Source of the DNA: Drouetiella hepatica Uher 2000/2452
GTDB lineage: Bacteria > Cyanobacteriota > Cyanobacteriia > Elainellales > Elainellaceae
Assembly: GCA_019359505.1 (NCBI GenBank)
Contig: JAHHHD010000023.1
Coordinates: forward strand, 28,095-92,094
Length of the DNA: 64,000 bases
Direction of reading: 5' to 3'
Shown here: positions 17,668-25,501 of the stretch, one piece after another
How positions within the stretch are numbered: position 1 is the first letter of the stretch
Layout of the letters: each line of letters opens with the position of its first letter
Program-made: the position numbers and the translations under genes
The notes under the pieces: generated by a model
Seen by the model: the letters and a program-made list of their open reading frames with translations, nothing else
Databases searched by the model: none
What the model was told of the DNA's origin: nothing

Positions 17668-19491
17668 TCAAGGTTCCACAATCTGCAATGAAATTGCCCC
17701 GGTCGCCATTGATTCACTCTGTCCGTAGCTGCTAAAGGTTGCAAACTGCAAACGATCGAGGAGGCGATTTAAGGAAGGATTTCCAGCTTCTTGACCTAGG
17801 GACTGGGCAATTAAGTCCCGAAGTGTGGATTGATTCAGATATAAGTAGCCCTGACTATTCTTCTTCAAAGCAGCGATCGCGCCTCGAAAATCTGCTTTGT
17901 TGAGCAGCGATCGCTCAGGGGACTGAAGCGCTAGATTTATTGCTTCCAGAGAGGTGGCGAAAATCTCATAGTCTCCCATCGTGGTGCGAATGCCTTGAAC
18001 TTTCGCTTCCAAGGACAGTGTAGGGATTTCGGATTGGGAAGGCTTGAGTGGTCGAGGCGAGAATTTTGTCCAGGCAGAAATTTCTTGATTACCCGCAGGG
18101 GTTTCTAGCGTAAAAGAACTGAGGGTCGCATTGTGGCTCTGGGCGATCGCGTCCAGTTTCTCCAGTCCTGCCAAGGCTTCTGGCGATCGTTCTGTAACGA
18201 ATACCCAGTCGGGGACGCTGTTGCCGTGGGGCAGCATTGCCAGAGCATACTCTCCAGTAATCCAGCTAGCCGCATCTTCTGGCAGCGAGATTTGGCGTTT
18301 TGATAAAGAGGCTAGCGATCGCTGCACACCTGGATAAGCATTGCCAGAAATATTGCTGAAGCCGTTTATCCATGGGCTTTCTAGCTGACGCTGCAAATCA
18401 GCTCCACTTACAACAAAGGCGCTGTCTGCCGGGACAAACCGCAGCACACCGACCGGAGCCGTCTGAGTGGCTTGGTCGAGCAAAAAAGACTGACCCACCG
18501 CAGGTAAAAGCTGCACATCAGCGACGAAGCCCTGTGATTCTAAGCTCTGTGATTTTAAGCTCTGTGATTTTAAGCCCTGTGATTCTAAGCTCCATGTTGC
18601 TAAAAGGCTGGACGCAGCCTTGTCCTCGGTGCCGTTCTTTACCCCAGCCACCTCCGCTTTAACCATCTTCGCTTTAGCCAAGAGCTGAGGCAAGTTGACC
18701 CAGGCTAAACCGATCGCTCTTGGAGGCAATTTACCTAGCGCCTGCTGATAGGCATCGTTGTTCTCTAAATTCAGCTCTGCTGCCTGAACATTGTTGATCG
18801 CATCCCGCAATACCTTAGGCGAGTTTGCCAACAGCACGAAGCGATCGCCCACTACGGCTGTCGCTAGCGTTAGTGCATCCGAAAAACCTGTCTCGTCCCC
18901 TTTTTTCCTGCTCCGTTTGGGCGAGTCTCGATACACAATCTCGACCCCTGCGTAAGGCTCAGAGATCCGATCTCTAGCGCGGCTGTGACGTTGCCAAAAG
19001 GCTTGTAACTTGCGCTGGGCAAGGGCTGGATCGGTAGTCGTCATAGCAACTAGATAACCAAGCTGAGAGCCGTTAGCGCTATCTCGGTCAAAATCCGCCA
19101 TGGTGATCGCCAGCGTGATTTCATCCCCTAGCCAAGGCTGAATATCTCGCGAGTAGTTCAGTTGAGCGTCAGGCAAAAAAGCTTGCTGGAGCTGATAGAA
19201 ATTCTCCTGAATGCTTTGCCGATGGGCGGGAGTCGTGAGCAGTTTTGCGGCTAGCAGGCGATCGGGATTAACTCGTAGCGAGGCGACAAACGGAGACTGC
19301 CGAGAAATAAAGATAGCGGTTTCAGGACTAGCGCTGTTCTTGTCGCTATGGATAAAACTTTCTGTAGCGATCGCCGATTGCAGCCTAGTGACAGGGCTGT
19401 TGGCAAAAATCCAGGCAGCACCCGCACCTGCCGTCAGCAGCAGCATGAAGACAACTACCGCTAGAGAAATGATAAAAGTGCGAAACTTCAT
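17668..19491 (-). CDS. DUF3352 domain protein, membrane-anchored
   Basis: Product of 607 residues with one N-terminal membrane segment (about 7-30) and a large extracytoplasmic part. The sequence FISRQSPFVASLRVNPDRLL and the later RFVPADSAFVVSGADLQRQL resemble the cyanobacterial DUF3352 family, whose function is not known. A tandem 15-bp repeat (18532-18591) inserts four copies of a five-residue S-L-(E/K)-S-Q unit near residue 300, in frame. The gene stands alone, followed by the convergent small exported protein. Confidence 0.75.
   Translation of the reverse strand: MKFRTFIISLAVVVFMLLLTAGAGAAWIFANSPVTRLQSAIATESFIHSDKNSASPETAIFISRQSPFVASLRVNPDRLLAAKLLTTPAHRQSIQENFYQLQQAFLPDAQLNYSRDIQPWLGDEITLAITMADFDRDSANGSQLGYLVAMTTTDPALAQRKLQAFWQRHSRARDRISEPYAGVEIVYRDSPKRSRKKGDETGFSDALTLATAVVGDRFVLLANSPKVLRDAINNVQAAELNLENNDAYQQALGKLPPRAIGLAWVNLPQLLAKAKMVKAEVAGVKNGTEDKAASSLLATWSLESQGLKSQSLKSQSLESQGFVADVQLLPAVGQSFLLDQATQTAPVGVLRFVPADSAFVVSGADLQRQLESPWINGFSNISGNAYPGVQRSLASLSKRQISLPEDAASWITGEYALAMLPHGNSVPDWVFVTERSPEALAGLEKLDAIAQSHNATLSSFTLETPAGNQEISAWTKFSPRPLKPSQSEIPTLSLEAKVQGIRTTMGDYEIFATSLEAINLALQSPERSLLNKADFRGAIAALKKNSQGYLYLNQSTLRDLIAQSLGQEAGNPSLNRLLDRLQFATFSSYGQSESMATGAISLQIVEP
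18532..18591. repeat. In-frame 15-bp tandem repeat inside the DUF3352 gene
   Basis: Four consecutive copies of CTGTGATTYTAAGCY (18532, 18547, 18562, 18577), differing at two positions, encode repeating Ser-Leu-Glu/Lys-Ser-Gln. Copy number could vary without breaking the frame. Confidence 0.8.
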
Positions 19492-19634
19492 GGTGGGCTG
19501 AACTCATTCAGATGAACTCACAGTGGGTCGCCAAAGTTCAGTTTATCCTCAAACGCCTCTCCAGAATGGGGCATCTGAGCTTTGCTTACCCTGTTTTAAA
19601 GTCCAAACGGATCTAAAGCTCTCAACGGAGCAGA

Positions 19635-19706
19635 TATAGTAACCGCCAAGGCGGTTAGGACGGGGAAATTTTTGGTGGGGCGCTTCGCGCCCCACCAAAA
19701 ATTTCC
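19635..19706. repeat. Palindromic element, family B copy 1 (right end replaced)
   Basis: It begins TATAGT, then a small inverted repeat AACCGCC-AA-GGCGGTT (19641-19656) and a perfect 20-bp stem 19664-19683/19687-19706 with loop TTC. The family B right end seen at 25395-25489 is missing; a family C copy (19711-19787) follows directly. Confidence 0.75.
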
Positions 19707-19710
19707 GTAG

Positions 19711-19787
19711 GATCGTGGATTAAATAACCTGTACAACTGATCTACTGTAGGGGCTTATCAATGCTAAGCCCCTACCCCAAGCATTAC
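19711..19787. repeat. Palindromic element, family C copy 2 (inverted orientation)
   Basis: Read on the minus strand this matches 5290-5370: CTTGGGGTAGGGGCTTAGCA, then TAAGCCCCTAC, AGATC, CAGGTTA and ATCC in the same order, lacking a ~12-base internal segment. Confidence 0.65.
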
Positions 19788-19822
19788 TGGCTGCCGCCAG
19801 CCATAAATCAGAATAAATTAGG

Positions 19823-20944
19823 CTAGTTCACCTTGACCTTCAAATTACCGCTAGTGTCGTTATATCCAGAAACAAAGCCATTGCGTAGCTCAACGACGCT
19901 GTTGTTGTATTGCAGCGTTTCAGTGCAGGAAGTGTTATCGAGTGCCACCTGAGTTGGCGTACCCTGCACTTTGAAAATATCGTCTCTCGGAGAATCGATC
20001 GTCCAGGCATTGACTGAGGCATCGGGCGTACCGTTAGGCGCAACCGTAACTCTAAGATTGCGATCTAAATTATCGTACCCAGCAACGCGATCGTTGGTTA
20101 GATAAACCAGGCTATTGCCGTAATACAGAACATCCTTCTGGGAAGCGTCATAGCGAATAATCCGAGAAGGCGTACCTTGAATTTTAAACACCTCTTCCTT
20201 GGGAGAATCCAGCGTCCAGGCTGCATCGCCGACAACGGTAATAATCGGGCTTTTACTCGCAATGGCTCTCAAGTTGCGATCGTTGTCGTCATAGCGCACC
20301 ACAATGCCATTACTCAGCTCTACGGTACTGCGACCAAAATACAGCGTTTCCTTACACAATGAATCGTAGCGCTCTATCTGAGTAGGTTTGCCCTGAATCC
20401 TCGTCACGTCCGCTCTGCGTAGACCTTTCGACCACAAAGCTCTAGAGACAAGAGAGTCTGATGCCTCCGAGGCTTTTCGCTGGGCATAGCTCCAGTTGCG
20501 CTGATAGTCTGGCACTCTAGACTGGGCGATCGCATAGTGAGGGCTAGAGGAGGGCACCCGTTTCATCAAATCCACTGCCTCTTGCCACCAGGTAGCAACT
20601 GCCTCCCACTCAGCCTTAGAGACAGCCGACTGCGTGACTTCAGCCGCATTCTCAGCCTGGTTGACCGCTAGCCGGAAGGCTTCAGCTTGAGGCACCGGAG
20701 AAGCTTGGGGAATGGGAATGAGTTCGTCCTGAGATGCGATCGCCAAAATCACGCCCGTCAAAGCTAAGATGCTGACCACTAGAAAAGCGGGTAGGTAAGG
20801 CGATGAGCGGCGTATGGTAATCCGCCCTGGCGCTCGGCGCACTGGCTCAACTTGCAAATACGATCTTTTGCCGTTGCCGTTACCGTTGCCATTACCGTTG
20901 GCATCTCCTTTTCCGTTTGTTTCAGCGCCGGGGCGTTTGTTCAT
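19823..20944 (-). CDS. Membrane-anchored protein with three ~72-residue repeats
   Basis: Product of 373 residues: a Gly/Asn-rich cytosolic N-terminus (GNGNGNGNG), one membrane helix (about 50-70, YLPAFLVVSILALTGVILAI), a helical segment (about 85-170), then three tandem repeats. Each repeat contains (I/V)QG(K/T)P, ETLYFG or VLYYGNS, VEL.NG and GYD...NL(R/K)V, with WT(L/I)DSP(K/R)(E/D) joining one repeat to the next. The pattern suggests a small beta-rich module like SmpA/BamE-type repeats, but that is inference. A Lys/Arg patch precedes the helix. No operon partner is present. Confidence 0.7.
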   Translation of the reverse strand: MNKRPGAETNGKGDANGNGNGNGNGKRSYLQVEPVRRAPGRITIRRSSPYLPAFLVVSILALTGVILAIASQDELIPIPQASPVPQAEAFRLAVNQAENAAEVTQSAVSKAEWEAVATWWQEAVDLMKRVPSSSPHYAIAQSRVPDYQRNWSYAQRKASEASDSLVSRALWSKGLRRADVTRIQGKPTQIERYDSLCKETLYFGRSTVELSNGIVVRYDDNDRNLRAIASKSPIITVVGDAAWTLDSPKEEVFKIQGTPSRIIRYDASQKDVLYYGNSLVYLTNDRVAGYDNLDRNLRVTVAPNGTPDASVNAWTIDSPRDDIFKVQGTPTQVALDNTSCTETLQYNNSVVELRNGFVSGYNDTSGNLKVKVN

Positions 20945-21137
20945 GCTGACCTCAAGAGATGACGTTAAGCGATCAATTCGAAAATGATTCCCCCAATATT
21001 TTCATAGCGCTCAAATAGGGCGGCGGCAATTCTAATTAGGGAATAAGTCACGCTTATTCAGGGTATCCTACTGGCGGATTATTCAATCTTTATGGAAAGC
21101 CGGACTTTATGTAAAGCTTTAGCGATGAAAGTCTAGC

Positions 21138-21764
21138 TCAAATAGGACTTACGCCTCTGCCCCCTGAGTCTCCTAGTTCTGGGGGACTTTGAACTCCGGC
21201 TCCCCCAGAATTTAAGGTTGAGCTGTGTAATAAAGCAAGAATAAATTTTGAGGCAGTGATAGCGATGCGATCGCCCTCTAGGTGCCTAACCCATTGCCCA
21301 GAGACGGTTTGAGGCGATCGCCACAGGTCTAAATGTCCTACCGCCGGGTCGGCATAAAAGCCGTCTTGACCTGCTCCCAGCCCTGCTGAAGTCCAGTGGG
21401 TGAAAAAGTCGTGGCTGATGCGGTGGATGGGAAAGCCTCCGTATAGCGGCACCCCCCAGCCATCGATCGCAATTACTGCACCGACTCGTCCACCTGCGCG
21501 ATGCCAAAGCCTTGCTGCACCGATCGCTCCCACCACCCCCGCACTAAAGGCAATAAAAAATAGCGGAGCTGCCTTTTGGGGTTCATTCAGCCGCTTTTCT
21601 TCCGACTCTTGAATAAACTCTAAAATATGCAGTGCAGAGTAGGCGGGCAATTGATGGGCAGGAAACACCAGAGCTTCGCAAAAGGTTTGTCCAAATCCTG
21701 CCAAAAACTGATTTGTGAGTTCTACTGAATGTATTCCAGGACAAATGATGACGCTCATGGGCAA
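21138..21764 (-). CDS. Alpha/beta-hydrolase-like protein
   Basis: Product of about 208 residues. SVIICPGIHSVELTNQFL resembles the first strand of an alpha/beta hydrolase and FFIAFSAGVVGAIGAA places a serine in a nucleophile-elbow-like A-F-S-A-G. Candidate acid and histidine residues lie in AIDGWGVPL and in RHLEG. The last ~20 residues (rich in Gly, Ser, Pro) look like read-through into intergenic sequence. The initiator could be the third codon (ATG at 21758). Substrate unknown. Confidence 0.6.
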   Translation of the reverse strand: MPMSVIICPGIHSVELTNQFLAGFGQTFCEALVFPAHQLPAYSALHILEFIQESEEKRLNEPQKAAPLFFIAFSAGVVGAIGAARLWHRAGGRVGAVIAIDGWGVPLYGGFPIHRISHDFFTHWTSAGLGAGQDGFYADPAVGHLDLWRSPQTVSGQWVRHLEGDRIAITASKFILALLHSSTLNSGGAGVQSPPELGDSGGRGVSPI

Positions 21765-21985
21765 TTCTATTGTGTTCCAAAGCCATTAAATCTCTTGCAG
21801 ATTAGGATTCCAGATTGGGGTGAATCTAAAACCCAAAATGCGCGGTGGGAGATTGCGACTCCCTTGGTACGGTTTTAAGGCTGTCTTCCTTGAGTTTCTC
21901 CGAGTATTGTCGTTATAGGGAAGTATTCGTGAGCCAGCGCTTGCGAAATCGGCGCAATTTAGATGGGTTTCTGTAGGTAAAGGCT

Positions 21986-23716
21986 GTGTATAAATGGTAT
22001 TTGCCAACGCTGAGTGAAATTATTGCCTTGGGTGAGATCATCCCAGGGAATCATTCTGGGCTAGAAGGCGTAAGACTGGAAAATATTGATGCAGATAGTG
22101 TTGATGTAGACATTGATCCACGAGAGCAAGACTCTAGAGCCGCCCATCGAAATTTTCGATCGCCAGCCCAGCAACAGTTGCGAGCCGAACGAGAGTGGAG
22201 TGGTGCGATCGCCGCTCTAAAGCGTCTCCTACAGCAGACCTTGGAAGTCAATCCCTTAGCAGCAGAAATGCGATCGGCGGGTGCTAGAGCAGCGAAACCT
22301 ACCCGACTGATTAGATCCATGAAACGAGCTAAATCTGCTCGATTAGCTCAGCCGAGCGCACCCTCTACGCAGGGAATTGTTCTGTCGGGGCCGTTTCCCA
22401 TTTTGGATCAGCCCGAACTGCTGGCTAACTTTTCTGCCTGGACTTTTACCATTGGCACGCCCGGTGAAATGCCGCTTCAGCTTTTGCCCTCCCCCCACGG
22501 AACTGCCGTCACCAATGTGCCCATTCCAACCCTGCCCCTGCTCTCTAGCGATCCGCTAGCTGCTGAGCAGTTTTGTCTGGCGCTGACGGCGACCTTTGGC
22601 GTGGTGCTAGTGCTGGGAGAAACGCCCCAAGGCGAACCCGCCTTTCTATTTTCGTTTGATCCCAACGTTGTGCAACAGGCTTGGCGATCGCTCCAGGCTC
22701 GTCTAAGAATGGTGGCTCCCTATGCTCTCCCGGCTCTGGATAGCTTAGTAGAACAGTTCGTGCCTAAAGCACCAGACTTTCGCATTGTTTCGCAGTTCAG
22801 TCGCCTCATGCTAGACGCTTTGCCCCATCCCTCTGATTTAGAGGAGCGATCGCAGACCGTCAGCCAGTCTTTGCAAGGAGTAGCGCAGTCGATCGGGCAA
22901 GCAGCACTGCCCAACATCCCTGCTTTCTCTCAGGCAGTGCGCCAACCTGGAAAACCTCAGGGAGTACAGCCTGAAAAACGATCGCCCGCTGATTCAGGTT
23001 CTGATACAGAGCTATTGCAGGCGATCGCCCATGAGGTGCGCACACCCCTGACCACCATTCGAACACTGACTCGATTGCTCTTGCGCCGTAAAGACCTCAA
23101 TCCAGATGTGCTCAAGCGGCTAGAGGTCATCGATCGAGAATGTACGGAGCAGATCGATCGGTTTAGTCTGATCTTTCGGGCTGTTGAGCTAGAGACGGAT
23201 CAGGGCAAAAAATCTTTAGCATCCTTGGCTCCCATCTCGCTAGCCCAAGTGCTGCAACAGACAGTGCCCCGGTGGCAGCAGCAAGCACAGCAGCACAGCC
23301 ACACGTTAGAAGTAGAGTGGCCCCAAAAGCTGCCGATGGTTGTTACCGATCCCACCATGCTGGATCAGGTGTTGACAGGATTGGTCGATCGCTTTACCCA
23401 TAGTCTGCCCCCCGGTAGCCACATTCAAATGCAGGTGAGTCAGGCAGGGCATCAAATCAAGCTTCAGCTAGAATCTCATCCGCAGGTCAATACAGCCGAG
23501 ATCCAGGGCAAAGCTAAGTTTGGCTTTAGTCCAGCGCTGAAGTCTTTGGGGCAATTGTTGATGTTTCAGCCTGAGACAGGCAATCTTAGCCTCAGCATGG
23601 CGGTAACAAAAAACCTGTTCCAGGCATTGGGCGGCAAGATGATTGTGAAGCAAAGCCCTCACCAAGGCGAGGTGCTGACTATTTTCTTGCCCATCCTAGA
23701 TAAGCCTGTAGGCTAA
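21986..23716 (+). CDS. Histidine-kinase-like protein with divergent ATP-binding domain
   Basis: Product of 576 residues without membrane helices. Residues 1-340 form an unassigned sensory region (segment FSAWTFTIGTPGEMPLQLLP, then LALTATFGVVLVLGE). The HisKA dimerisation helix is clear: LQAIAHEVRTPLTTIRTL with the phospho-accepting His at about residue 348. The ATPase region is recognisable in its last part (NLFQALGGKMIVKQSP...EVLTIFLPI), but the N-box asparagine, the DXGXG box and the GLGL motif are missing or altered (GLVDRF, LESHP, NLSLSMA). The start is GTG with AAAGG upstream. No response regulator adjoins. Confidence 0.8.
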   Translation: MYKWYLPTLSEIIALGEIIPGNHSGLEGVRLENIDADSVDVDIDPREQDSRAAHRNFRSPAQQQLRAEREWSGAIAALKRLLQQTLEVNPLAAEMRSAGARAAKPTRLIRSMKRAKSARLAQPSAPSTQGIVLSGPFPILDQPELLANFSAWTFTIGTPGEMPLQLLPSPHGTAVTNVPIPTLPLLSSDPLAAEQFCLALTATFGVVLVLGETPQGEPAFLFSFDPNVVQQAWRSLQARLRMVAPYALPALDSLVEQFVPKAPDFRIVSQFSRLMLDALPHPSDLEERSQTVSQSLQGVAQSIGQAALPNIPAFSQAVRQPGKPQGVQPEKRSPADSGSDTELLQAIAHEVRTPLTTIRTLTRLLLRRKDLNPDVLKRLEVIDRECTEQIDRFSLIFRAVELETDQGKKSLASLAPISLAQVLQQTVPRWQQQAQQHSHTLEVEWPQKLPMVVTDPTMLDQVLTGLVDRFTHSLPPGSHIQMQVSQAGHQIKLQLESHPQVNTAEIQGKAKFGFSPALKSLGQLLMFQPETGNLSLSMAVTKNLFQALGGKMIVKQSPHQGEVLTIFLPILDKPVG

Positions 23717-23781
23717 AATCTGCAACGCCCCCAATTGCCCCACCTTAGCTATGTCCATTTACCACCTTGGCAGGTGCTACG

Positions 23782-23880
23782 TAGCGCCACGCGCTCAGAT
23801 CTAATGAATTATTTTTTGAGAGCTTTGCTCTGCGCGGCTCTCAAAAAATAATTCGTCCTAACTCAATTACGTAACGCTAT
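23782..23880. repeat. Palindromic element, family A copy 3 (inverted orientation)
   Basis: Stem 23806-23823/23837-23854 is an 18-bp perfect pair; the flank GTCCTAACTCAATTACGTA at the right matches family A read in reverse. The apex has lost symmetry (TTTGCTCTGCGCG). It lies between the histidine-kinase-like gene and cysH, which converge on it. Confidence 0.75.
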
Positions 23881-23924
23881 CCAAAAGGGTGAGGGATGAG
23901 GAAAGTTGCGTCTGCCCACGGGAG

Positions 23925-24659
23925 CTAATGGATACCGCACTCGGTTTTGCCTGTGCCCCGCCAGCGACCTGCCCGCTCATCTTCACCTTCGCCGATGGGA
24001 GTCGTGATGGGTTCATCGCCAATGCTGGGATAACCCTGATCGTGCAAAGGATTGTAGATCACCTTGTGTTCGGCGGCATATGCCCAAGAGTCTTTGCGAG
24101 TCCAGGCAGCAAGGGGATTGATTTTGAGGCGCTGCTGATTGTCTAGCTCAAAGACGGGCATATTAGCGCGGGTAACGGCTTGGTCACGGCGACGACCTGT
24201 AATCCAGGCGATCGTATTTAACTCATCTAGCCCGCGATGCAGCGGCTCAATTTTGGTGACATGGTGAAACTGCTGAATGTCAGTATCCCAGAGAGCCTCG
24301 CCGTAGCGAGCAGTGAACTCCTCACGGGTATTGACATCGGGCATTTTGTAAGTTTTGAGATTGAGGTGGTAGAGGTCTTTGGCTTTTGCCACTAGCTCTA
24401 ACGTTTGTGGAAAGTGATACAGCGTGTCCAAAAAGATGACGGGCACGGGCTGAGGCGAGGGATGCTGACGGTAGAGAATGTCAGTAATCACTAAGTCATC
24501 AATGTTGAAGGCGCTGGTTTGCACCAGACCCGTGGGAATATTTTCGACGCTCCAGGCGAGAATTTCGCTGGGATGGGCAGTGTCAAACCGCTGATTCAGT
24601 TCGTCTAGGTCAAAGCTGCTAACACTAACACCTTGGGGTTCTACCGAGTAGCTCATCAT
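23925..24659 (-). CDS. cysH: Phosphoadenylyl-sulfate reductase (thioredoxin)
   Basis: Cytosolic enzyme (244 aa) of assimilatory sulfate reduction that converts PAPS to sulfite using thioredoxin. The PP-loop-type fold and substrate region are seen in FLDTLYHFPQTLEL, ITGRRRDQAVTRA and NPLAAWTRKDSWAY; the catalytic cysteine is in the C-terminal KTECGIH. The extra Cys pairs that bind the 4Fe-4S cluster in APS reductases are absent, so PAPS is the likely substrate. Either of two adjacent ATGs may start it. Confidence 0.95.
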   Translation of the reverse strand: MMSYSVEPQGVSVSSFDLDELNQRFDTAHPSEILAWSVENIPTGLVQTSAFNIDDLVITDILYRQHPSPQPVPVIFLDTLYHFPQTLELVAKAKDLYHLNLKTYKMPDVNTREEFTARYGEALWDTDIQQFHHVTKIEPLHRGLDELNTIAWITGRRRDQAVTRANMPVFELDNQQRLKINPLAAWTRKDSWAYAAEHKVIYNPLHDQGYPSIGDEPITTPIGEGEDERAGRWRGTGKTECGIH

Positions 24660-24982
24660 GCGCGTATCGCCTAATCTAAATTTCTAATAGGTTAATACAC
24701 CTAATTTTATCTCGAAAGGCGCATAAGCCGATGGGGAATTGTGGAGATAGGATCGTCTCTGAACCGATGCACCCGGCAGAATGGCACTGTCTTCTCAACG
24801 GTCTTTCAAGGCTTGCGGCTTGCCAGCGCCCATTGTTTGCCTGAACCTAGAGAAACGCCAGATTTTTTTGAAAAGCGTCATCGTTTCTTAACGATCGCCC
24901 TTTCCAGGTTTGCTCTATTTCCTTGGCATTTTCTGCTGATGTCTGTGCTGCCCAGCTCTTTCCTACCTATATTTTTGGTGAG
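24660..24982. other. Intergenic region between cysH and a small membrane gene
   Basis: Noncoding, holding the cysH promoter. A 146-codon plus frame (24741-25181) spans it and the gene opposite, but its sequence lacks coding character. No repeat or RNA was recognised. Confidence 0.4.
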
Positions 24983-25189
24983 TCAGTGGGCAATTGTTGC
25001 CAGTTCGGTCTGCTTCATTCCTAGAAGCTTCTTGCGGATAATGAAGGGTAAGACCGCAAACCATAATGAAGCTCCCAAGAAGACGATCGCCCAGGAGCGT
25101 CTGTCTGTATTGGCAGTTGAGGAATCTTTGAGGAACGCACTGATCAAGATCACAGCAGTGAAAAGGCTTCCAACAGTGTAGGTTGTCAT
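24983..25189 (-). CDS. Small two-helix membrane protein, conserved-hypothetical type
   Basis: Product of 68 residues beginning MTTYTVGSLFTAVILISAFL, with a second hydrophobic segment (SWAIVFLGASLWFAVLPFIIRKK). The charged loop between the helices and the basic end after helix 2 suggest both termini face the cytosol or stroma side. ATG 25189 is preferred, with GAG 10 bases upstream; an ATG four codons earlier has no ribosome site. It resembles small cyanobacterial membrane proteins of unknown role. Confidence 0.65.
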   Translation of the reverse strand: MTTYTVGSLFTAVILISAFLKDSSTANTDRRSWAIVFLGASLWFAVLPFIIRKKLLGMKQTELATIAH

Positions 25190-25394
25190 AAAGTGGCTCA
25201 TCGCAAATGTAAACGGTTGCTACCATTCATATTTACAGCCTGCTTTGTGAAGCTCCGGTAAATTTAACTTTTAGCTCAGCTTATTTTTGTAGGTCAGCCG
25301 CTCAACCAAGCTGTATGACAGAGGCATTAACTACAGAGGCATTGACTTTGCGCTGGATGCCGTTGAGTTGGTTTAGGAGCCTCAAATCTCGTTT

Positions 25395-25489
25395 TATAGC
25401 AACCGCCAAGGCGGTTGGGACGGGGACATTTTTGGTGGGGCGCTTTGCGCCCCACCAAAAATGTCCTAATCAAACTGGCCATAGCTATA
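25395..25489. repeat. Palindromic element, family B copy 2 (complete, 95 bp)
   Basis: Bounded by TATAGC (25395-25400) and GCTATA (25484-25489). Contains AACCGCC-AA-GGCGGTT (25401-25416), a perfect 20-bp stem 25424-25443/25447-25466 with loop TTT, then TCAAACTGGC. It has the same length and ends as the copy at 47229-47323. The flanks CTCGTTT (left) and CTCGCTTT (right) are a possible imperfect target duplication. Confidence 0.85.
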
Positions 25490-25501
25490 ACTCGCTTTAA
25501 G

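Noticed and set aside
24741..25181. 146-codon plus-strand frame covering the small membrane gene region
   Set aside because: It mirrors the minus-strand gene, has no ribosome site and its product is not like any family.
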